Assembly (NCBI GenBank): GCA_028565635.1
Contig: JAOXYB010031397.1
Location: 1 to 49,723, forward strand
Source of the DNA: Phoronis ovalis
Taxonomy: Eukaryota; Phoronida; Phoronidae
DNA length: 49,723 nt
Direction: 5' to 3'
In this document: in pieces, positions 23,410 to 35,900 of the stretch
Position numbering within the stretch: the stretch's first letter is position 1
Layout: each line of letters starts with the position of its first letter
Made by a program: the position numbers and the translations under genes
The notes under the pieces: generated by a model
What the model saw: only the letters and a program-made list of their open reading frames with translations
Databases searched by the model: none
Told to the model about the DNA's origin: nothing

Positions 23410-24601
23410 TCAAGGAGGATCTCAGTCTGAATAAATCCATCTTTCAACTATTTCATAATTCAGTACAAACTTGCTCAAAATCGGTAAAAACTAGACCCTT
23501 TAGCGAGGAGCATTCCCAACTGTAAGGGAGTGTTCACTTGGGAACACTAGCAGCTTGTAGACCTCTACAATTAAATTAGCGCGAATAAACAATCTGTTGA
23601 TGAATAAGCAAACTGACAATTAATTATCAGTTATATATTTGTTTTCGTTTGGCATTGAATTTAATTATTTTCATTTGCCAGTCGCCCCCCCCCCCTTCCC
23701 ATAAATTATGCCCATTCCCTTGGTGAGAATTTTATCAATGAAGTACAGTTACCAGCTAAGCTGTTGTTCCTCACTGTTATTGGTCGGTGTCGGTAGAATG
23801 TACTTCATCTTATTTTCAGATATATGTAAGGTGTATATAGTTTCTTCAAATGAAATATATCACATGAAAATTCGCGACAATTTTAAGGTTCAAATTAGTT
23901 CGTATTTCCTTATTCAATGAGGAAAAAGGAAATGTTTCAACCCTGTGTATGCACAATTTTCTGAAGCCAAATGTTACTCTTGGACTTGAATTTATACGAG
24001 GAATTTAGTTTATGAACTTTTATAAAGTTGACCCCAAGAATTGTCACCATTTAATGATTCGAGCGACACTAGGCAACAAAGTACTTTTGCTGTCCTTGCT
24101 GTCATACAAAGCTATGCATAAATACATTTCATACAAAGAATGTTATACTTTGAGACCTGCCCGTTGTCGGAACATCGTAAAATTACAATTCCGTATGTTA
24201 TGACAAAATGCGTTGTCAGAAAAAATCGTAACTATACAATTCGTGTAAATTATTTTTACATAGTTAGGAATCGTAAGAATTTACGGAAGTAGTAAATACT
24301 TACGCAATCGTAACTTTACCATGTTTCCGATAACAGGCCTTTTATTCACTTTTATCTTTTTGCTAAAAGTTTGTTAGTATAGCCAAGCCTTTTGAAAATG
24401 TCCATTTGTTGATTTCTACCTATTGTGCGGTACAATCTGGTAACTAAAAGATAATACAAAATTGTATATGTGTGTACGTTAAGGTTTACCCACATATATT
24501 TAAGAATGGAAATTATGCGACTGCAACTAGTTTGGTCATGGAATGCAAGCACAAATTAGCTGCGTATTTTAAAACACCTGGCAGGGTAGACCGATATAGA
24601 G

Positions 24602-24614
24602 CGACATCTGTTGG
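24602..24614 (-). promoter_or_regulatory. Weaker CTCF-like motif
   Basis: CGACATCTGTTGG matches the same core at 11 of 13 positions, in the same orientation as the site at 82-94. It lies between PCBP and the Sp genes, in a small GC-rich patch that also carries a GCGGCCGC stretch (24692-24699). Confidence 0.25.
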
Positions 24615-27600
24615 AAGTCAATAAGCCGTGTTCTAAGCATATTCAGAATTGCTGTGTAATCACATCAGGCATACGTTTTTCCCCCCACTTAGCGGCCGCC
24701 GAAATTCACGCATATTAGAAATCAACCCGTTGGAATAACAGTTTAGCTTTGTGAAATTCTCGTCCAAAGTTCGTTGGCTCGTTTTCATGTAATGTCTTAA
24801 ATGGTATTTATACTAATATTTATAAGGAACATATGAATATGAACCTGTTTTGAAATACAGTGAAACAAGAAACTACACATAACCCTACTAGGTGTCTAAA
24901 ACATACATAGTATCGTTGTGGTAACTCCCGACGAGAACACTGATATTCATATAAGATGTATTCATAAGTCTCATCTAATTGTTTCGTAAGAATACAATTT
25001 CCTTTGAAACAATAACTGCTATAAATTAATGCTGCAAAATACTTGAAGAAGTAATTTATTTCCCTTTTCTTATGTTACTAATTGTCTTAGCTTAAATTGA
25101 AGCATAAATATGAAGAATATTATTTTGATTTCGTGTAACAAGTTTAGATTGACTCATGAGCGGATACAAGAATATTATTAGCAAGTCTATTTGATTGACT
25201 TGAATCTAAGAATTATCGTTATATGACCAATTATCCGATTCAAACTACATACCAATTAAGTATCATTGAAATGAGTTTTTATGAATTTTATGAATATATC
25301 AAATTTAAAGTTCATTAAAGTGACTGCCAAATGATGTAGTTATATTAATGAGAAATGATTCTATTGCGTATGAGATTCAAAAGGGCATGAGAAAGGTGAA
25401 AGCTTGGCGGAAATAAATTTGTCAACATTATAAAGTGAACGACAACTAAATTAGCACAAGCAGTTAACAAACTGTGCAGAAGTTAAAAAAAGAAAACAAA
25501 CCGTTGCTATATGTGAAATATAAATGTCAATACTAGTCATAGGTATAAATACAAGTCGTGGTTAAGGGAGTTAATTTCATGGATATTTAGTGTGCTTGTA
25601 GTCGTTTTAGTTTGATATCTAGGCAATCGCCGATAATCATTTTACATTTATTACTAATTAGGCAAAATAATGAGCCATTGATCAGCAAGGTTTGTTTTAA
25701 CATTTTCTTTCGAAATCTTATCGTCAGGCTCTGTCATTTAAGAGGTCTATGAGTTTTTAAAAACAAACTGAATATAAAAAATACACAATCGTAACGAAAA
25801 TAAAAAAGAATCAAAAATAAATCCTATTTGTAATTTCAACAAACTATAAAACAAACAAAAACGCGTAAATCTAAAGTAAATAAAGAATCGACGATCAAAT
25901 GATTTCCTGCTTGATTAGTTTGTTTTAAAAAATGTAACATTGTATTGCAATTATTTTTGTTAATACTCTTACATAAATTAACAGCTATTTTAGCAGTGGG
26001 ATTACGTGGTATGGCAATAACAGACTATCAAGTTTTGTTTTAATATATATGACTGTTTTACAAGCGTAGTATTTTTTCTATACATTTTTTATCATACGTT
26101 TGTGACAAGTAAGCTAAAACATAGTAAAAGGAGTCAGCACTGTACCCCGCCCTGAAGATCTGTAATTGCGGTTGCAGCTATTCGATTTCTCAACACGCAG
26201 CGGGGGCTTGAAATCGTTTTTCAAGGTAATTCGATATAAAGATTACACGGCACGAGCACATAGTTATCATTCGTATATCTAGCAAACAACCAAGACGGGC
26301 ACCTGCTCCCGCCGTGAATCTATCATACTGATACTTTCCGGTTAAAACGCAAAAAGTAGGCAGGTAAGGAGTTATTTTTCCTGTTTTAAACTATTTTTTC
26401 AAGCATAATACTATTTATACACTGGCGTTTACCAGACTTTCTGTTGTATGTAGTATGAAAATAAAAAACCATAATTGTTTAACCTGTTTCCATTATGCTG
26501 CTATAAAAAGATCCATAAATTATTAGTTTCGTAATTTGAAAAATAGGTAACTTTGTTGATAAGTAGTTGTATGTTGATGACAATAGATGTGGTTTTTATT
26601 TACTACAATTGCAAGTTCAAGAGGCGGGGTTGAGTTTATGTGCCATTGAAAAGATAAGATACTAGTTTTTATAATATATAATATATTAAGGGGATGTGAA
26701 AGTGTAGAATATATGTACCTACTGTATCCGTTGATAACATTTTGCACGTCAATTCAATGCTAAATTAATAGTACATGTTTTGAATTTTGTGTTTTTGAAC
26801 ATGCGTGATTAAATGACCAAGTGATACTACGAAAATATTTTTTTATACATAATCTAGCTGTTTACAAATTTATGCTGATGTGTATATTTCTCAATAAATT
26901 AGAAATGAAAAAAATACTATAATTGAGCGCACTGATGGATTACTTTTAAAAAGAATAATTTGCGAAACTAAAAAGGACCCAGGTCTGTTCTCCACCCATG
27001 ATCTTATCTGCATGTATGTTAACATTCCGTTAAAAATTATACTTCTATGTAATTGTATTTCTATGTAATTGTATATACGAAATACAAAATAAATATCGTT
27101 CCAGATTTTGAAAAGATGTATGAAAATGGTTAATACTAAAATCTATAAAATATACTTCACGTAGGAACAAAAGTATCTTTAAAGGTTTATAATTACTAAT
27201 TCTATGATTAGAATTTCATTGCAGCTGCGATATAGATATATTTCATTTTATGTAAAGAACCATAACACTTCAAATTAATAGTAAAACCGCACAAACGATA
27301 AATTTCTGAGTAAATTAAAGTGCTCTAGAATAAAATTGCGCAAACAACTAAAAAAAATTAGTAAGTTTCGATTTCATCAAATGAAGACTTAGATTTCAAG
27401 ATAACATTAAAAAGTGTAAGGCTACATGTCAGTTAAAATAAACTTTAAAATAGTCCCAATTTCAAAGTAAATTATCATAATGATACCGTAGTATTATTTG
27501 TGCCTAGAGTTGATCTCTTTTGTTTGTAAGCAGTGGTCGGGCAGAGAAGTTGTCGGAACGCGCTTAGATGAGCGAAATGATTGATCCTAATAGTCCTGTT

Positions 27601-29978
27601 GTATAATTCTGACGATAATCATAGTTCATGTTGAAGATAGCGCTTGAGGCGAGAGTAGAGCTTTTCTTTATGACATTTTTTCACCCAGTGGGACAATTTT
27701 AAGACTTTTAATATACCTGTTAGTTCTGTTAACCATTCCCATGCTCATTTATGGGAAGCTATCCCATCATTATCTGCGGAGAACAAAGTCGAACTAATGG
27801 ATACATACATGGTAACCCGGCTGGCTACAATTGGGGTTAAAATATACATGTATGTACAGTTATTAGTTCGTTAACAATCAAATTCCGATCTAACTGTATA
27901 AAACACCGAGGAACATAACTTTATAATACGTTTGTATGGCTGAAATTGCATATTCGTGTTACTTATTTACCAATCAAAAGAATGTTGCCCTCACTTGTCA
28001 CTGTCGTTTTTCACCCGTTTTTTTCATTACAACGCTGAAAACAATCAGACTTAATGCTAGGTTAAAGGAACATAAAATGGTATATAAAACTAATTAACCC
28101 TTTTCTATTCACATTTTTCAGACTTTTCAAGAGTTTTAAAAATTAATCCTTGTTACCTTGTAATTTACTCGTATTGCTGAATTATCTCTCTTTGTTTGTT
28201 GATCGTGCTCCACGAGTGGGTGATTTACCCGGTTATTTAAGATAATTGGGTGAAACACATAACAAACCTGAGTCATTAAAATGGCTCCGCTTTTATAGAA
28301 CTTCGTATTTCCATCCGTACTTATTTTTTAAAGCAAAGTTATAAGCACTTCATCAACAAAATCAATTTGTGTAAAATGGCAGCCCCTGGCCTATCTTATT
28401 TGTATACTGGTAATCGACTTGGTCACGGAAGATTAAAAGGCAATCGTCTCCACCTGAATAGAAAAAACAAGACTCTGCAGGCTAAATTGCACAAATTGAG
28501 AGAACGTCCCTACTGCAATTGTTGTATTCATTCATCGATTTAACAGTAGGCATACAAGTTTTGCCTGCAGGTAAATGGGATACTAATTATTTAGAAACAA
28601 CGATCTAGGTACACAGGAAAGGTGCGGTACCATAAAGCGGAAGGTAAACGATTTCATTTTTATTTCCAGGTACTAAATCAGACATCCACATTTATTACAA
28701 TTACAGTAGATGGTACTGCGTTTTGATGTCTATCCTATTCACTGTATCAGTATCATATCTGTTAGGTATTTTTTATTCATTTTTGAAATGGCGTCGTTAT
28801 TTTTCCTATATAGTAAGCAGAAATGAATATTTATTAAATATTGAATAAACATACAATCACAGAACTTTGCAAGAGAAGAATTATCGTTTTGTTAGTAGAG
28901 CAGGTTGGACTACAAAATACAATAAAAAATAATAAAATATTTTTGATTAAAAACTACCATCTCTTTTTTGCAAGTAATTATGTAAAGTGCACTCATTTAT
29001 TTTTTATGTAAGTTAATTATCAGAAAGGAGAATGTAAACTTGTTTATTTTGTAGAGTACACCATACTGCTTCATTAAAAAATACATTTCATGATAGCCAA
29101 ATAGTTATGTGAGGTATAAATACACTATTTGCGAGCAAATTTTTTTCCATATATTTCATTAAAATATTGACGTACCAGACATTACAAAATTAGTTATTTT
29201 ATCAAATTGTTCTTAGTATGAATAAGAAACTATACACTAATTCAACAATCAACAGTTTTTAATTTTTTATGGTCCCACCCCATGCAGAAGCAAGAGGTTC
29301 ATTTTAGGTTAATGACCAATTTTTTTTTGCATACGTATCAGCTGTACATATCCTGGACGAATAAATATAAAAATTCAAAAGGAAACCTAATATATTGTGA
29401 ACGCTTATTAAAAATAATAAACACACATTGTCTAAAAACTGCAACTAATGAAATATTGTTCGAATTTGTAATTTTAAATTTTTATTAAAAAAAAACAATT
29501 GTTGATAATAGCTGCATTTGCCACGTTTTTACGAATTATGGATATTAGTGAAATAAAATTGTAAGGTTTCTTCGTAGTTCCTTTTAAAGCAAACAGATAA
29601 GGTTTTCGTGATCACAGATCGCACTCTGTTATATACGTTAAGTGTGGGAGGAGCTAGCGGACTTTAAGAGTTGAAGTTCTCTTGTTAAGGGAGGTGCGTT
29701 TACGATCAATCACTCAGTTGGATTCATAGTTTTGGGCTCATTAAAATAGTTTGCTAGATGTTTAATCAAATACGGCTACTTGATCTCACGTGGATTAGTA
29801 CTTTATATCTCAGGTAGAACTAGATTAAACCAAGCATTTCTTCATACAAGGTAGAAGGTTGGATTACATACACAATTTGCCGCTGAAATTTGCTAGTCTC
29901 ACAAATTTGAAGATTTTTAATAAGATTTAGTAATTGTACATGTTCTACAACTTATAGAGATCCAGCAATAGAATAGTT

Positions 29979-29996
29979 ATGACAAGTATACTTCTG
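29979..29996 (+). CDS. Sp6-9: Sp (+) first coding microexon, 18 nt
   Basis: The exon encodes MTSILL and is followed by a perfect gtaagt donor. It pairs with an exon at 31703 in phase 0 to give [18 protein letters not shown], parallel to [21 protein letters not shown] of the neighbouring Sp gene. The 5' UTR is unresolved; AG dinucleotides at 29930 or 29957 could be acceptors. Confidence 0.8.
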
Positions 29997-32773
29997 GTAA
30001 GTGTTATTTATTTGTTTGCTTTAGGTTATAGGTGTGACCAGATCATCACATTCGGTTGTGTACATACATCTTCAGTGGGCAACACAGCTAACACCTGACA
30101 GCACAATGATATTAATGATATACGTTACCCATTATATTTTTAAAAATTATATTACGAGACAATTAGCTAAAAGGAATAAGCAGTACATTCGCAACAAATA
30201 ACTACATAATCAGATAATGTATAATCTTGGTTTACGACTTGACAAATTATAAATTTTACGACAACGAATATTATTTTTATTATTGCCATTTGGTATTTTA
30301 AAAGCTGGTACTTACTTTTGTATATAATAATACCTATTTTATAAGATGCAGTGCAATTATTGCTATCAAAATAGCGCACCTATTTTTAATTTTTAGTACA
30401 TTAGTTGCATGTAATTTTGTTTTTAAATTCGTAGCCTTTCTTCATTAGTAAATCTTGATGTGTTCAAAGGACGCCATAAGCGGAATGTTGAAAAAACATA
30501 AAAGGTTAAAATAACGAACACTAAATGAAATTGTTACGTACTACTAACGTGAATTTGTTTATGTAAAGTCGCATTTTCTTCTGTCATCCTTAGGCTACAT
30601 GTTGCCCATTCATTCAGTGTATTCAGATGTTTTCTCGTTCTTTTTTAAATATTCAATATTCTATTTATTTATTATTCAGAATTCTAATATTTTAACTATA
30701 TGCCTTCTGCTTAGCACATAAAATTTTAACTTGGCTACATTGTAACCTGATTATAAATCGTGCTCCTAGCAGCTAGAAAATAACTGCGATGTAAACGAAC
30801 CATCTTTTATTAAACCCTAGTCAAAATCTAATGCCTAGAGGTAAATGTCAAAAATTGACAGTTTCCCACCATTTAAGTATTAAAGTTAATCTGGTTTTAG
30901 GTTCCTAATTTGGTTATTAAATCATGGTATTGTAAAACATGTTTTCACACCATGTAAAAACCCACAAAACACGGTTGTTAAGTAAATCCCTTTTAGTGTA
31001 CTTGTGGGAAAATTGTTTGGAAACATTTTCATCCAATTTAGTTTTGAGTCAGAGACAATTTACCGATATTCACTATTACACAGCACATTTGTCGCAGCTT
31101 ATAAAAAAAAGAATCAAAATATTTCCATTCACAATTTTATTAGAAATTCATGTATTTGGCAAAATAATAATATTAATAATAATAATAATATTAAAATATC
31201 GCTTTGAAGCATTTTCACTTATTTTATTTAATCCCAGTGTTAGAAATATGCAATAAACAAAAGAGAGAACGATTTGATTAATCTATCCAGTCTAGCTTGA
31301 ATGTCAATACTACAAGAAATATCTTATAAAGTTATGTGAAGTTGGTATTTTTATTGTACACATTTGCATATATTATTTCAGACAGTTACAGTGTTAAGAT
31401 ATAACTGTCTATTAAGATTACTTCAATAAACAGCAAATTAAAAAAATAAAGAATCATCCTGCTTCTGTCATCTATGAAGTAAGAAGCGGCTTCATTACCA
31501 CATTATATTGACTACAGTTATTAGCTACGTCTGAACGTAACAAAAAAAAAATGAAAGTGATCTGAATAAATGTTAATGTAATTGTATTCCTTTCAATTTT
31601 GTTTGTTTAACAGGATCTGAATGAATGTTAATGTATTTTTTTCTTTTCAACTTGTCTAGTTATTTGTTCACCTTTTGAATTTTGCTACCCGTATATTTTC
31701 AGGATACGCGTCTGAACAGTGCTCCATTAGCCATGCTTGCCGCACAGTGCAATAAGATGAGTCCACAATCTTCTCCTTCAGCTGTGACAGAGAACAATAA
31801 AGGCTTCTATCCATGGAAGAAGACTCCGAGTCCCCTGGGCTCGGGTATGTCTTTATCAACCAGTAGTGCAACATCAGTAGCGGCATCTAATTACGGGGGA
31901 GACATTCTTTATCCTCAGCCGATATCGGCCTCTACAACAGACTCTGTACAATCGACAACGCTACTGCAGAAAATGGAACAAGTCAACAATGGACTATATA
32001 GCCGCCATGTTGGTTATGAAACGTGGCCTTATATGAGTGCCGCTTCGTCACATGCTTTAAAACCAGAAGTTGCAACTAATAGCGTAAACGGATCATCCTG
32101 GTGGGATGTTCATTCTCCATCAAGCACGTGGTTGTCAGAAGTACCAAGTAATCAAGGTAATAATATCGGGACTTACTCGTCTTTTCACAGTGACGCTCTT
32201 GGGTCTAGTACCTCTACATACCTATCAGCGTCCGAACCATTTCAAGATAGGTATAAATCAATGCTGTCCGGTAAAAGCGATCTTACTAACGCCTGTAGTC
32301 CATTTTTTTCGTCTAATACGTTAGCTACACCTCGATCACAGAGGAGGTATACAGGAAGAGCAACGTGCTCCTGTCCCAACTGTCAAGAGGCAGAGCGCCT
32401 TGGAGCAGCAGCCGCGCATTTGAGAAGAAAACCACTTCACAATTGCCATATTCCTGGGTGCGGTAAGGTGTATAACAAAACTTCTCATTTAAAAGCACAT
32501 CTTCGTTGGCACACTGGTGAGCGACCATTCGTTTGTAACTGGTTATTTTGTGGCAAGCGTTTCACGCGTTCTGATGAGTTACAGCGCCATCTACGTACAC
32601 ATACTGGTGAGAAACGATTCGCATGTCCCGTGTGTAACAAACGGTTTATGAGAAGTGACCATCTAGCAAAACACGTTAAAACACACAACGAAGACGGAAC
32701 AGAAGATAATACTTCATCAATTATACAGACTGACAGTAGTAGCAACAGTGATATCAACAACACTTCAAAGTGA
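29979..32773 (+). CDS. Sp6-9: Sp6-9 class zinc-finger transcription factor (two coding exons)
   Basis: Exon 1 (29979-29996) encodes MTSILL and ends at gtaagt. Exon 2 begins at 31703 after TTTTCAG, phase 0, and runs to the TGA at 32771-32773, giving 362 residues. An SP box ([11 protein letters not shown], about 12-22) is followed by GFYPWKK, YETWPYM and SSWWDVHS, all typical of Sp6-9 proteins. The Btd box is at about 220-240 ([16 protein letters not shown]), and three C2H2 fingers have C254/C259/H272/H276, C284/C289/H302/H306 and C314/C317/H330/H334. Such factors bind GC/GT boxes and act downstream of Wnt/FGF signals in appendage and neural development. The large exon extends in frame to a TTG at 31682, but the AG at 31702 marks the true border. 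The start is supported by similarity to the paralogue's exon 1 and to vertebrate Sp7 (MASSLLE), and by an upstream in-frame TAG at 29955. Confidence 0.93.
29997..31702 (+). other. Sp6-9: Sp (+) intron 1
   Basis: This is a 1.7-kb AT-rich intron. Close to its 5' end (30089-30120) is a compact group of motifs: TAACACCTGACAGC and ATTAATGAT, resembling T-box/E-box, Meis/TGIF and homeodomain sites. An ATAATAATA-type microsatellite lies at about 31164-31193. No coding sequence is seen. Confidence 0.6.
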
Positions 32774-32800
32774 TGATATAAAACATCGCTAGATGTTCTC

Positions 32801-32987
32801 CAGGCCTACCTAATCCGTGTGGACTCGAATTCCTGCTGCTCGAACCGTCATTTCCGAGGACTCTCGCAAGTGCAACGGTTCGAATAGCAAGAATTTCATT
32901 GCCAAACACGGAAAAGCGGTTCGAATGGTAGGAACCAGGTGCGCGACTGCGGATGACGGTTCGAGTCCACACTGGTTAGTAGGCCTG
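32801..32987. mobile_element. 187-bp non-autonomous DNA transposon (hAT-like MITE) in Sp 3' flank
   Basis: The ends are inverted: CAGGCCTAC and GTGTGGACTCGAA at the left match the reverse complement of the right end (about 28 bp with small gaps). The element is flanked on both sides by the 5-bp direct repeat TTCTC (32796-32800 and 32988-32992), a target-site duplication. Ends starting CAG with a 5-bp duplication suggest some hAT-type families, but the class is inferred. Internally, GGTTCGA occurs three times, and a 13-bp block (32839-32851) pairs perfectly with 32953-32965. It has no coding capacity and begins 27 nt after the Sp stop codon. Confidence 0.85.
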
Positions 32988-32992
32988 TTCTC

Positions 32993-35900
32993 TATCAAAT
33001 TAATGTATTGTTAACTAATGCAGTTTTCAAGTTTATCCTGCTTTTAAACATCATTTGTTATAGATAGCAAAAATGATTATTCGTAAAGAAGAAGTGTAAT
33101 CTATTATTTCAGCCAAAATAAGTTTATATCACATTGTTGTTTTGTATTTAACAGTTAGCTACCGTTTACGTTTTTGAAAAAGAAATCATTGTGATTAATT
33201 TATTTATGACTATTGCACCTATTATATGTGTATACATATCACGGTGCCGTTATTATATAAATTCCAATTTTATGTGTGAGATATATCCGAGAAAAAAATA
33301 TGGAAAAAACTTGCATCTAGACGACGGTTAGTAACCAAAGTAACGCTTGCTTAGAAATGAAACAATTAAATATAAATTATTTATTATAAATTCACTACGA
33401 ATACTCAGATATTCAGAGACTTGTTTTACATTAATACTCATCTTTAGTGGACGAAAAACAGAAAGTCATTTGACTAAAACCTGTCATTCGTTTTTTTTAA
33501 ATGTTGTTAATTTTACTTAATGCATAGCCATTTTACAATTTAAAAAACTGATTTGGTTTGGCATAGGACCTGCACGAATTATAGAGACCATCGTTTATAT
33601 TTAGTTTAAAAAATGAAACAGCTTGAAGTTAATGCGGTTATCAAAATTGTCTCTGAACCTCTGAGTCTCCCATGGCATAATTGTAACCTGTTATAGGTAG
33701 ATAGCTTTATGTTTATATTAATAATGAAATGTTATATTTCTATTGATGGAAAATTGAATTATATTACTCCCATTGCATAACTTACTTATTGTTTATGGAA
33801 AATTAATGCCTTCGCACTTAGTGAATAAGTCAACCAAACACACCTAGGCGCCTTGGAGAATTATCAGTTGGTAGTCTATTAACAAGATGATACAGAAAAG
33901 GTTCATCGGTCAACATAAATGATTAGATTTTGAAGGAAAAATAAGTGTTGTATTATAACGTACCGAATCACCCCTAGTTGATTAATGTTTTGTCATTTAT
34001 CTATGGTGCTGTACATTAGCTAACTAATGTAGATTTATAGGTTTGAGCAACACCCTGGATATACGAATTTTTCAGTTTATTTTGAAAATGCGCGCTGGTA
34101 ACATACTTTTAATAAGACGAGCCATGCTAACTTATAAAAAAACAGCCACCGCTTACCGTCAGCACTATCAGATTTTTCCTATACCTTTATCTGATATTTA
34201 CTCAATGTAATCCTTGCAATGAAATCCTGATTCTGGTCCTGGGTTCACGTCAAGTTCGGTTTAAACTCATTAATATGAATTTGTTACCTCAGTGTCATTG
34301 ACTTCAATTTATGCTTCGTAGATTACTGTCAAGGAGTGCCTGTAAAAACTGCACTTAATGATAAATGATTGTTTACGCGAGTGCTGCGTATATTTCTGTG
34401 TATAGTTATAATTTAATATGCTAGTGTAGTGAATACATTACATTAAGATTACATTACTTTAAGATAGGAAAATTTTAGAACACTTGTGCCGTAGCTTTAA
34501 AATTACTAAAATGTTTCGCACATTTCTCTTGTTAAACTGTAAGATTTAATAATATTTTCAACCTCTCTATTATTGTCACAGCACGCGACTTTAATCAACC
34601 ATTCTTTATACATTTTCGCAACCTTTAATTAAGCAAAGGATCAGTTTACACGCGCGTTCTTTGTGTTCTCTTCCAAACCTGCAGACTTACAAAAATACAA
34701 GATTGTATGGAAAGAAAGACTTCATCATCTATAACAATTTTGGTGTCAAAGTTGACACTACATGTGATGGAGTGGTTACTGATCAAAGGACGCATCCATC
34801 AATACTACCAGTTTAAACTGATTCGTGGTCGCACATTCTTTATCAGACACTTTATTATCCTAGTATTAGGGGGAAAATCAAAGCTGGCATAGATAAAAAC
34901 TCATTGCATGAACAAATAATACGAAATAAATAAATATAAACCACTAGAGAAATGGTTTATGTTGGACAATCAAAATGTTTATATTATTATATTCCTCGAA
35001 CTCTGTTTTGTCTATTTTAACAGGGAATAATTTTTTTTAAAAATAGACTAAATGTTCGCAGATGAATACAACATTCGTACCCAACATTCATCAGCAGACA
35101 AGCACGTTAATACAGTGACATACCCAACATTCATCAGCAGACAAATACGTTAATACAGTGACATACCTAACATTCATCAGCAGACAAGCACGTTAATACA
35201 GTGACATACCCAACATTCATCAGCAGACAAGCACGTTAATACAGTGACATACCATTAATACAGTGACATACCATTAATACAGTGACATACCATTCATTTT
35301 TTCACCGTATGTGGTTGTCACTCAGCTAGTGTCGTCTCAGCTTGTTTAACACGATGGTTTTGTTCTCTTATTAATAGTAGGAATTTCTAATAGAAAACTT
35401 GTATCAACTGTTTAGGAGAGCATAATTATATAAATATTAGACGATAATCGGTTTCGCCTTTCACGTCTACCAATAGGAGATCAAACATTTGACAGACAAA
35501 CACGAAATTTTATTATTATACCTTAATTATGCTTGAGGATCGTACAAATGTTTTGAAACACTTCCCTGCATGTTTAAAATAAATTGTCTCATTGAATTGA
35601 AGGTAATTTCTATCAGCTGCTATAACACCAAATGAGGTTGTTGTCACGCTGCTTTTAGGCTGTCAGGTTAAATCACGAAATATTTTTACAAATGATGATC
35701 TTTGGGTCGACTTGGCATCTATAGTGTAATTGAAATATGCCTGAGCTGAGATATCCTAAAAATTTTGAGTGTTCTGGAGTTTCATTTTAATAATAATGTT
35801 TACATCAATGTGTAAAGCTGTGGACAACGCAACAAGCTATTTAATTAATTTAACATGTATACTGTTTAAATTAATTCCTCACTAATCGATTTCTTACAGG

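Larger units (their letters stand above)
21990..29978. other. Intergenic / Sp 5' flank, no supported gene
   Basis: This is AT-rich DNA with no open frame I would defend. It holds the MITE-like element at 22437-22714, coding remnants near 23016-23409, a second C11 run at 23685-23695, an ATCGTAA motif cluster at 24174-24313, and slightly GC-richer patches at 26130-26361 and 27530-27660. The sequence around 26361 ends in GGCAG|gtaagg and could be the donor of a non-coding Sp exon. Confidence 0.45.

Noticed and set aside
31682-31702. Start of the + Sp protein at TTG 31682 (MLPVYFQ)
   Set aside because: TTTTCAG at 31696-31702 is a splice acceptor, and a better start exon (MTSILL at 29979) fits the paralogue and Sp7.
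32581-32594. Third CTCF-like GCGCCATCTA string
   Set aside because: It lies within zinc-finger codons of the Sp gene (QRHLRTH) and is explained by protein coding.
32754-33014. Open frames on both strands just after the Sp stop
   Set aside because: They lie inside the inverted-repeat element; they are mirror images of its GC-rich arms, not genes.
35079-35290. Possible CRISPR-like array
   Set aside because: Units are contiguous tandem copies without unique spacers, in an animal genome.
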